From Gammaproteobacteria bacterium (lineage in GTDB: Bacteria > Pseudomonadota > Gammaproteobacteria > CAJXQU01): 7,463 nt of DNA. The notes beneath the pieces are model-generated. The model ran no database searches. It was not told the origin of the DNA and saw only the letters and a program-made list of their open reading frames with translations. Position numbers and translations under genes: made by a program. Shown in pieces: positions 1 through 5,260 of the stretch. The DNA lies in assembly GCA_026984275.1 (NCBI GenBank), contig JALSSM010000415.1:1-7463 (forward strand), given 5' to 3'. How positions within the stretch are numbered: the first letter of the stretch is position 1; every line of letters begins with the position of its first letter.

Positions 1-269
1 GATTGATGCGGTAAACCGGCTATGGTTCCTTCAATCGCCAGATCTTGTCCTTCCATCGCCCTGGGAAGTTGGTGACTCAGAATACAATCGGCACGAAACA
101 AGGCCCACAGAAACCCAAGAATAAAGAAAATAACCAGACGTAACCCGGGCTTTAAGATAAGAAAAACGAGCAAAGGAAAAGCCAGAAAAACCCAGCGGCT
201 ATCTGGTAAAACCGGAAACTGGTAGAGCACCAGTATTCCAACAAAAAATGCAACAATCCCTGTTTTCAT
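1..269 (-). CDS. comEC: ComEC/Rec2-family DNA internalization protein, N-terminal fragment
   Basis: Reading the minus strand from the ATG at 269 gives 89 open codons to the window edge with no stop. The fragment starts MKTGIVAFFVGILVLYQFPV. It has two hydrophobic stretches (about residues 4-18 and 24-50) with the pattern LRLVIFFILGFLWALFRAD, followed by a hydrophilic stretch with MEGQDLAIEGTIAGLP. This matches the start of proteobacterial ComEC/Rec2 proteins: two membrane segments, a W-A-x-x-R-A-D motif, then a soluble domain that begins with an E-G-x-I-A-x-L-P strand. ComEC forms the inner-membrane channel for single-stranded DNA in natural transformation. The competence core and metallo-hydrolase domains would lie to the left and are not seen. 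A DUF2062 gene beside comEC is common in gammaproteobacteria, although here the two are divergent. I see no strong Shine-Dalgarno sequence before the ATG. Confidence 0.8.
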   Translation of the reverse strand, partial: MKTGIVAFFVGILVLYQFPVLPDSRWVFLAFPLLVFLILKPGLRLVIFFILGFLWALFRADCILSHQLPRAMEGQDLAIEGTIAGLPHQ

Positions 270-285
270 TAGCGATATTCTAATC

Positions 286-320
286 AGGCTATTGTATACT
301 TAAAAGCCGTGAATCAATTG
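286..320. promoter_or_regulatory. Possible divergent promoters with overlapping -10 boxes
   Basis: The 69-bp gap between comEC and the DUF2062 gene contains attgtatact at 291-300. On the plus strand TATACT (295-300) matches a sigma-70 -10 box at 5 of 6 bases. On the minus strand TACAAT (296-291) also matches 5 of 6, and TTGATT (317-312) could be its -35 with a 15-bp spacer. I find no good -35 for the plus-strand box. A plus-strand start near 307 would leave almost no leader for the GTG at 309, which favours the ATG at 339 as the DUF2062 start. This is pattern matching by eye only. Confidence 0.3.
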
Positions 321-338
321 TTGGCGTTTCCCTTTTCA

Positions 339-860
339 ATGGATCCAAGAAAACTTTACAAACGGTATATTCCACAACGCCAGCACTTTAATGATCATCA
401 ATATTTCAAACACCTCGGTGACTGGCTTCATGATCCGAATCTCTGGCATTTAAATCGCCGGTCGGCTGCTAATGCTGTCGCCATAGGCTTTTTTATTTCA
501 TATATTCCTCTCCCGGGTCAGGTGGTCATGGCTGCCATTGCGGCCATTTTTGCCAGAGTAAATCTTCCATTGACAGTAACGGCTGTTTTTCTGACCAACC
601 CTGTCACTATGGGCCCCATGTTCCTTCTCGCTTATGAAGTTGGTGCCACTGTACTGGGAATACCTGCTGAGATAACACACTTCGAATTGTCATATCAATG
701 GTTATCCGAAACCATGATCAATATATGGAAACCTTTACTTACCGGTTGTTTTATTCTTGGTGTTTTTGCTTCTGCGATTGGGAATGCAACGGTACGACTT
801 TTATGGCGTCTTCATCTGGTTCGTCGATGGAAAAAAAGGCGTTCCAACAGAGAATCCTGA
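339..860 (+). CDS. DUF2062 family inner-membrane protein
   Basis: This encodes a 173-residue protein beginning MDPRKLYKRYIP. The family signature is clear: a basic amphipathic N-terminus, HDPNLWHLNRRS at residues 31-42, a hydrophobic stretch with YIPLPGQ (about 45-72), then NLPLTV and LTNPVTMGPMF at about 75-95. A further hydrophobic helix follows at about 132-156, and the tail is very basic (VRRWKKRRSNRES). Length and motif order fit DUF2062, a family of small membrane proteins without a settled function. An in-frame GTG at 309 would add ten residues. I prefer the ATG at 339 because family members usually begin with a short P-R-K-x-x-x-R-Y sequence and because a possible -10 box sits at 295-300. 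Neither start has a clear ribosome binding site. Divergent comEC lies to the left and the kinase gene begins 94 bp downstream on the same strand. Confidence 0.88.
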   Translation: MDPRKLYKRYIPQRQHFNDHQYFKHLGDWLHDPNLWHLNRRSAANAVAIGFFISYIPLPGQVVMAAIAAIFARVNLPLTVTAVFLTNPVTMGPMFLLAYEVGATVLGIPAEITHFELSYQWLSETMINIWKPLLTGCFILGVFASAIGNATVRLLWRLHLVRRWKKRRSNRES

Positions 861-954
861 CTGTATTCCTGCCTTTAAAGTCTCTAAAGTTTCAACGATT
901 ACGCCCGATAAGTAGTGCATGGACACTTGCCGTTAAACTAAAACACGCTACATT

Positions 955-3540
955 ATGGATAATAAGGCCGAACATTCGACATCACATTCACTCGCCACAC
1001 AAGTCGTAAAAGTCTTTTCTGCGATTGAAGCAAGTCAAGAAGCTGTTTTTGTAACAGATACCAAAGGCCGAATAGAGTACGCCAATCAAAAGTTTCTTGA
1101 CCTGAATGGCTGGTCGGAACATGAGGCATTAGGACGTTCTGTCAGTGAGATCCCTCATTCAAAAAATATTGCACTCAAACTTCTGGAATCACTGAAACAA
1201 GGACGATCCTGGAGTATGCGTCATCAGGTCACATCAACTCACACCTCAGATGAAAAAGATTCAAACCTGATCTGGGTACGTACATCAATTGATCCGATCA
1301 TCGAGATCCCTGAAGAAATCTCTGGTTATATTGGGATTCAAAGCGTCATCAATCAGGAAGTTGAACGTGAATTACAATCTAAAAAAGAACTGAGCAAAGT
1401 ACTTGCGTTAGCGATCAAACAGGAAAAAGCGCTAGAAGAACTCAAAAGATCCCATGATGAAGCATTGCAACAGGTCGCCAATAAGGCCGCCTTTTTAGCC
1501 AACATGAGTCATGAAATCCGCACACCTCTCAACGGTGTGTTAGGCATGGCTGAATTGTTACAAAACACTCACTTAAGCAATAAGCAATCGCATCTTACTG
1601 ATATCATTCAACAGTCAGGAAAGACGCTGCTTAATCTGATCAACGATATTCTTGATCTGTCCAAAATTGAAGCAGGCAAACTTGAACTCAACAATTCTTC
1701 TCATGATTTAAGACTTATCATGGAAGAGGTGGCCAGTGCTTTTTCTGAACGTGCCAGTAGCAAAGGCTTAGAGTTAACCTGTATTTATCCGGCTAATGAC
1801 CATTCTTTGTACGTTTGTGACAAACAGAGATTAGTCCAGATATTAAGTAACCTGATTAGTAATGCTATTAAATTCACTGATAATGGTGAGATCGTTATCA
1901 GGGTGGATATTAATAAAGAAGAATATGGTAATTCAGTCTATTTTGAAGTCAATGATACGGGTGTGGGAATTCCTGAGAAAGATAAGAACGCCATCTTCGA
2001 CTCTTTTTCACAATCTCAACAGACGGTTGAGCACACAACTGAAGGTACAGGATTGGGGCTGACAATTTGTCAACACCTGGTCAATCTTATGGATGGTGAA
2101 ATTGGTGTGATGAGTACCGTGGGTGAAGGATCGACCTTCTGGTTTACCGCCCAACTTGAAAAAGATTCAGGCCATCATGTTGATAAAGATAATAAAGAAC
2201 AAGTCCTGAGTGACTTAAAGGTTTTAATTGTTGATGATAATGATTCGAATAGCAGAAATATTGCTCAACAACTGAAAGAGTGGGATATAGAAGCCGTCAC
2301 CGTTTCCAGTGCTGAGTCTGCCGTAGAAATACTGGAATCTTCACAACACACTGATAAGCCTTTCTCTCTGGCGATACTGGATCATGATATGCCAGATATT
2401 AGTGGTCTTAAGCTGGCAAAGATCGTCAAAAACAACGAGTCATTCGCTGAAATGCCATTAATTCTGATGAATTCGATTAATCATCTTGAAGAGACCATGG
2501 TCTGGACTTCAGCAGGAATTAAATCATACTTAACGAAACCCGTCAGACAGGCCGATCTCTATAATGCCTTACTGGCAACTGTGAGTCTCCCGGAACGGAA
2601 AGTCTCAGACAGTGAAACGGAAAACGTTTCAGATCCTGTGATGAAAGTTTTTAATGCTCATATACTTGTTGCTGAAGACAATCCCGTCAACCAGGAACTT
2701 GCAGAGCTCATGCTTAAAGAACATGGGTGCACGGTTGAGATCGCCTCCAATGGCAAAAAAGCCATCATGGCTCTCAAAGAAAGTAAAAACAAGCCATTCG
2801 ATTTAATTCTCATGGATTGTCAAATGCCTGAAATGGATGGTTATGAGACAACCCGAATAATACGTTTAAAATTGGTTGATGAAGATCGGATACCCATTAT
2901 TGCTTTAACGGCCAATGCTATGGAAGGTGACCGTCAACGTTGTCTCAATGCAGGAATGGATGATTATTTAACCAAACCCTTTACCAGAGAGCAGCTAACG
3001 TCTGTTCTGGAGAAATGGTTACCAGAAGATAACCTTGAAGATAATAAAGTTGTGGATAAAGGAAGTTCTGATCAATCAGAGCCAGATGATCTTTTTAGTT
3101 TAACGGCTCCTGAGACTGACCAGACTGTAGATAATATTGAAGTTGCTGAAACGATTAATACTATAGAAGAAGAATCTGTCGAAACAGAGTTACCCGGGCA
3201 ACTCAACCAGACAACGCTGGATAATATACGCTCTTTACAACGTGAAGGAGCACCCGATATTCTGGGGAAAATTGTCGGGCTTTATTTTGAAAACTCCAAT
3301 AAAATTCTGACTGAGCTAGAACGGGCAGTGAAAAGTAAAGACGCTAAAATCATTCGCAGTACGGCACATAGTTTAAAGTCCAGTAGCGCTAATCTTGGTG
3401 CTGATAACCTTGCGGAATTATGTAAGGAAATAGAAAACCTTGGTAAGAATAATCAACTGGACGAAATAGATAGATTCTATGATCAATTAAAACAACAATA
3501 TGACACTACCTGTGATGCATTAAGACAGGAGATCAGTTAG
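955..3540 (+). CDS. Cytoplasmic PAS hybrid sensor histidine kinase, BarA-like layout (REC-REC-Hpt)
   Basis: This 861-residue multidomain phosphorelay kinase has the following layout. A PAS-like sensor domain lies at about 18-130 (VFVTDTKGRIEYANQKF), then a helical linker at about 135-170. HisKA carries the phosphorylated His186 in MSHEIRTPLNG. The HATPase domain is at about 285-400, with N-box Asn303, DTGVGIP (334-340) and GTGLGL (364-369). The first receiver is about 421-540 (Asp427/428, phospho-acceptor Asp476, Lys528). The second is about 568-690 (Glu574/Asp575, Asp621, Lys674). An acidic linker follows at about 695-755, then an Hpt domain with His805 in AHSLKSSSANLG. All key phosphotransfer residues are present, so a full His-Asp-His route is possible. 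Unlike E. coli BarA there is no membrane segment or HAMP domain, so the protein should be cytoplasmic and sense an internal signal. A TAA at 934-936 blocks extension upstream. The partner response regulator is not in the window, so I do not assign barA. The 3' end overlaps truA by 21 bp, tail to tail. Confidence 0.93.
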   Translation: MDNKAEHSTSHSLATQVVKVFSAIEASQEAVFVTDTKGRIEYANQKFLDLNGWSEHEALGRSVSEIPHSKNIALKLLESLKQGRSWSMRHQVTSTHTSDEKDSNLIWVRTSIDPIIEIPEEISGYIGIQSVINQEVERELQSKKELSKVLALAIKQEKALEELKRSHDEALQQVANKAAFLANMSHEIRTPLNGVLGMAELLQNTHLSNKQSHLTDIIQQSGKTLLNLINDILDLSKIEAGKLELNNSSHDLRLIMEEVASAFSERASSKGLELTCIYPANDHSLYVCDKQRLVQILSNLISNAIKFTDNGEIVIRVDINKEEYGNSVYFEVNDTGVGIPEKDKNAIFDSFSQSQQTVEHTTEGTGLGLTICQHLVNLMDGEIGVMSTVGEGSTFWFTAQLEKDSGHHVDKDNKEQVLSDLKVLIVDDNDSNSRNIAQQLKEWDIEAVTVSSAESAVEILESSQHTDKPFSLAILDHDMPDISGLKLAKIVKNNESFAEMPLILMNSINHLEETMVWTSAGIKSYLTKPVRQADLYNALLATVSLPERKVSDSETENVSDPVMKVFNAHILVAEDNPVNQELAELMLKEHGCTVEIASNGKKAIMALKESKNKPFDLILMDCQMPEMDGYETTRIIRLKLVDEDRIPIIALTANAMEGDRQRCLNAGMDDYLTKPFTREQLTSVLEKWLPEDNLEDNKVVDKGSSDQSEPDDLFSLTAPETDQTVDNIEVAETINTIEEESVETELPGQLNQTTLDNIRSLQREGAPDILGKIVGLYFENSNKILTELERAVKSKDAKIIRSTAHSLKSSSANLGADNLAELCKEIENLGKNNQLDEIDRFYDQLKQQYDTTCDALRQEIS

Positions 3541-4329
3541 AATCTGTAGGGTACTGGTGGTACTGGTCGACTCCAGGGATGGGAGTTTGAAACTTTCAGG
3601 ATAATCTACTTTCATCAGATATAGACCTTCAGGTGGCGCAGTGACTCCTCCCAAACGTCGATCCTTACCTTCCAACACTTCTAATGCCCACTCAGGTGTT
3701 GCTCGTTTCATACCTGCTGCCATTAAGACACCCGCAATATTTCGTACCATATGATGGAGAAAAGCATTTGCTTCAATCTCTAACATAATCACCGGGCCAT
3801 GTTGATTTATCTCAAGTCGGTAGACTGTACGTACGGGAGAATGTGCCTGACACTCCAGGGAGCGATAGGCTGAAAAATCATGAGTCCCTGTTAAATATGA
3901 GGCCGCTTTTTTCATCGGTTTAAGCGAGAGTGGTCTTCTCTCCCAGACAATTTTATTTCGCAGGATAGCTGATCGAGCTTGTTGATTTAGAATGTAATAA
4001 CGATAGGTTCGCCTGGTGGCAGAGAATCGAGCATGGAAATCATCACTTACCTGCTTTACCCACTTAACACTAATATCGGAAGGCAGGTGAGTGTTAGATC
4101 CAAACAACCAAGAGCTTTCTTTTCTGATCGCATCTGTTTCTATATGAATAACCTGCCCCAGTCCATGGACGCCCGTATCCGTACGTCCGGCACAGTGAAC
4201 TCTGATGGGTTGGTCAGCAATTTTCGTTAAGGCTTCTTCTAAAGTTTCCTGTATGGTAGGAACACCTTTCTGACTCTGCCAACCATGATAGGCACTCCCC
4301 TCATATTCTATACCGAATGCAAGTTTCAC
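3520..4329 (-). CDS. truA: tRNA pseudouridine(38-40) synthase TruA
   Basis: TruA converts uridines 38, 39 and 40 of the anticodon arm of many tRNAs to pseudouridine. The 269-residue product matches the usual length of about 260-270. It begins KLAFGIEYEGSAYHGWQ, the hallmark TruA start. The catalytic aspartate is Asp51 in CAGRTDTGVHGLGQV. Further family motifs are RTYRYYIL, DFSAYRSLECQ and FLHHMVRNIAGVLM. The start codon is GTG (4327-4329). An AGG ten bases upstream could serve as a weak Shine-Dalgarno, and it lies inside the inverted repeat of the inserted element at 4335-4549. The GTG also overlaps the TGA of a short element-borne frame (GTGA, 4326-4329). After the last family-like motif (VDYPESF) the protein carries a Ser/Thr-rich tail of about 22 residues, partly encoded by a duplicated 9-mer at 3550-3567 and partly by the overlap with the kinase gene. 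truA near fimV is a familiar gammaproteobacterial arrangement. Confidence 0.96.
   Translation of the reverse strand: MKLAFGIEYEGSAYHGWQSQKGVPTIQETLEEALTKIADQPIRVHCAGRTDTGVHGLGQVIHIETDAIRKESSWLFGSNTHLPSDISVKWVKQVSDDFHARFSATRRTYRYYILNQQARSAILRNKIVWERRPLSLKPMKKAASYLTGTHDFSAYRSLECQAHSPVRTVYRLEINQHGPVIMLEIEANAFLHHMVRNIAGVLMAAGMKRATPEWALEVLEGKDRRLGGVTAPPEGLYLMKVDYPESFKLPSLESTSTTSTLQILTDLLS
3550..3567. repeat. Tandem duplication of a 9-bp unit in the truA 3' end
   Basis: GGTACTGGT occurs twice in direct succession (3550-3558 and 3559-3567). On the truA strand it encodes part of the tail ESTSTTSTLQ. The repeat is in frame and lies downstream of the conserved TruA fold, so it probably lengthened a dispensable tail. 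Confidence 0.75.
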
Positions 4330-4526
4330 AATGAATTAACCTGAACTCGGGATAAGGGATAGCCATCCAGCACGCTTCTTTTAGCGACTCTCGGCGTTGG
4401 AGCTGTTTCCAATAGCTCGCTATGGCTGCGCATCTCCGCCTTGATAGTCACTAAAAACGGTGCACTGGACAAAACATTCCACATGGTTTCATATAACTGA
4501 TAGGATATTAACGTTTTTATGGCCAT
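4326..4526 (-). CDS. Short reading frame carried by the element (doubtful gene)
   Basis: This is a 66-codon frame beginning MAIKTLISYQLYETMWNVL and ending YPLSRVQVNSL. It covers nearly the whole inserted element, and its last codons read through the terminal repeat. A GGGA lies about nine bases before its ATG but belongs to the other terminal repeat. Its TGA overlaps the truA GTG as GTGA, the pattern seen in translationally coupled genes. I recognise no domain. The frame may be accidental, a remnant of a transposase or host gene tail caught between the repeats, or a device that keeps ribosomes moving into truA. The overlap is the only positive sign that it is translated. Confidence 0.2.
   Translation of the reverse strand: MAIKTLISYQLYETMWNVLSSAPFLVTIKAEMRSHSELLETAPTPRVAKRSVLDGYPLSRVQVNSL
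4335..4354 (+). repeat. Terminal inverted repeat, truA side
   Basis: These 20 bp are perfectly complementary to 4530-4549. The outer end lies 5 nt from the truA GTG. Just inside it, GGGATA is repeated (4349-4354 and 4356-4361, one base apart). Confidence 0.85.
4379..4456. other. Imperfect stem-loop inside the element
   Basis: Several pairings share one centre near 4417.5. TTTTAGCGACT (4379-4389) pairs with AGTCACTAAAA (4446-4456) at 10 of 11 positions. GGCG (4393-4396) pairs with CGCC (4437-4440), and GGAG (4399-4402) can pair with CTCC (4434-4437) as an alternative register. ATAGC (4412-4416) pairs with GCTAT (4419-4423) at the tip. The arms could fold as RNA on either strand or as a DNA cruciform. 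No run of T follows, so it is not a typical rho-independent terminator. Confidence 0.55.
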
Positions 4527-4529
4527 CCA

Positions 4530-4549
4530 TATCCCGAGTTCAGGTTAAT
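4530..4549 (-). repeat. Terminal inverted repeat, EcfT-like gene side
   Basis: This is the perfect inverse copy of 4335-4354. The TAA stop of the EcfT-like gene (4545-4547, minus strand) lies inside this repeat. Confidence 0.85.
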
Positions 4550-5195
4550 GATGAATCAGAAAAAGTACAACAAAAAGAATGATGGGTAATAGCCATTGTA
4601 TTGGAGATGCCGGACTCTGATAATGAAGCACAACTTCATCTGGATGTTTGGTCTTTGTCATTTCGACAATATCAAAATAGACTTCGGAAACTCTCTTTCC
4701 AATCTCATCAACATTTTTCAAATCGCCTGTGATTTTATCTTTTTGTCGTACAACAATACTTTGAATATTATCAAAGTTTCGAAAAACCAGCTCTATCCTT
4801 AATGCCAGTTTATGAGTAGGAAACCCAAGAATTTTTAATGGCGATAAAAGAAAAATCAATGCAGATATAATTTGTTCGCGTGGCGTTTTATTCATTAACC
4901 AGCTAACCAATAACATCATGATAATTAATATCATGATCCTCTTCAGACCTTCTTGTAATTGTACGGTTAGATCACTACCTGAAGTATTAATAAAAAGATA
5001 GACGAGTAATATTGATAAAAAAAACCACTTCATTCTTTTTATTGACCGAAATAGTTTTGAAAAATCTTCTGGTGGATCGTAGAAGTAGATAACTGCAGTT
5101 AAGACGCTACTAAAAACAATGATCGTACCATCACCCATAGCCAGAAAAAAAGCAAGGATCAAGAAACTTACAATTCGAGTAACGGCATGAGTCAC
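4545..5195 (-). CDS. Predicted membrane protein resembling EcfT/CbiQ transporter T component
   Basis: The product is 216 residues with hydrophobic segments at about 8-20, 23-39, 56-70, 86-101 and 199-214. Residues 104-180 are a hydrophilic, helical region starting TPREQIISALIFLLSPLKIL, then PTHKLALRIELVFRNF. A membrane bundle, then 'LLSPLK-x-LG-x-P-x-H-x-LAL', then a long charged coupling segment, is the pattern of EcfT/CbiQ, the membrane coupling subunit of energy-coupling-factor vitamin or metal transporters. The Ala-Arg-Gly motifs that usually contact the ATPases are not evident here (VRQKDKITG lies about where one is expected), so the protein may be a divergent homologue. No ECF ATPase or substrate-binding component is in the window. 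The start is GTG at 5193-5195 with only a weak AAAG upstream. The TAA stop lies inside the terminal repeat of the inserted element, so the present C-terminus (FLIHH) was probably set by the insertion. Confidence 0.6.
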   Translation of the reverse strand: MTHAVTRIVSFLILAFFLAMGDGTIIVFSSVLTAVIYFYDPPEDFSKLFRSIKRMKWFFLSILLVYLFINTSGSDLTVQLQEGLKRIMILIIMMLLVSWLMNKTPREQIISALIFLLSPLKILGFPTHKLALRIELVFRNFDNIQSIVVRQKDKITGDLKNVDEIGKRVSEVYFDIVEMTKTKHPDEVVLHYQSPASPIQWLLPIILFVVLFLIHH

Positions 5196-5260
5196 TATAT
5201 TCTTTGACTTTGTATAAACGTGTTCTGCCTAGGCTGACATCCTTGTCGTGGCGCTGCCCA
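5196..5260 (-). promoter_or_regulatory. Intergenic gap between fimV and the EcfT-like gene, weak promoter possible
   Basis: These are 65 bp without a gene. On the minus strand ATGTCA (5240-5235) and TATACA (5216-5211), 18 bp apart, each match a sigma-70 box at 4 of 6 bases and would start transcription near 5204, close to the GTG. An 8-bp palindrome GCCTAGGC lies at 5226-5233. A 4-bp GACA/TGTC stem is too short and lacks a T-run, so I see no terminator after fimV. Read-through from fimV is therefore likely. Confidence 0.2.

Larger units (their letters stand above)
4335..4549. mobile_element. MITE-like inverted-repeat element, about 215 bp
   Basis: The ends are perfect 20-bp inverted repeats: attaacctgaactcgggata at 4335-4354 and its reverse complement at 4530-4549. 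The similarity continues inward imperfectly to about 35 bp if one gap is allowed (gggatagccat against tggatggccat). Flanking direct repeats can be read in two ways: ATGA at 4331-4334 and 4548-4551, or ATGAAT at 4331-4336 and 4551-4556. I cannot decide which is the target duplication. The interior is too short for a transposase and shows no DDE motif. It holds an imperfect hairpin at 4379-4456 and one minus-strand reading frame of 66 codons. The element sits exactly between the EcfT-like gene and truA and contributes the stop codon of the first and the leader of the second. Size, terminal repeats and intergenic position fit a non-autonomous transposable element. A family of palindromic repeats with a regulatory role is the alternative. 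I do not know its family. Confidence 0.7.

Noticed and set aside
927..954. TTGCCG and TACATT with a 16-bp spacer before the kinase as a promoter
   Set aside because: Each box matches only 4 of 6 and the implied start would fall inside the coding sequence after the ATG.
861..954. Terminator between the DUF2062 gene and the kinase gene
   Set aside because: Only a weak CTTTA/TAAAG pairing with a 7-nt loop is present and no T-run follows.
698..1009. Plus-strand open frame of 103 codons spanning the DUF2062 end and the kinase start
   Set aside because: It overlaps two well-supported genes in another frame and its sequence has no recognisable motif.
4335..4549. CRISPR repeat or tRNA-like structure in the inverted-repeat element
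   Set aside because: There is no regular repeat-spacer array, and the pairings do not form a cloverleaf or a T-loop.
4335..4549. Rho-independent terminator upstream of truA formed by the terminal repeats
   Set aside because: The arms are separated by 175 bases and neither strand has a T-run after them.
5226..5233. GCCTAGGC palindrome as an operator
   Set aside because: An 8-bp palindrome alone is expected by chance at this frequency and no second copy or longer symmetry is present.
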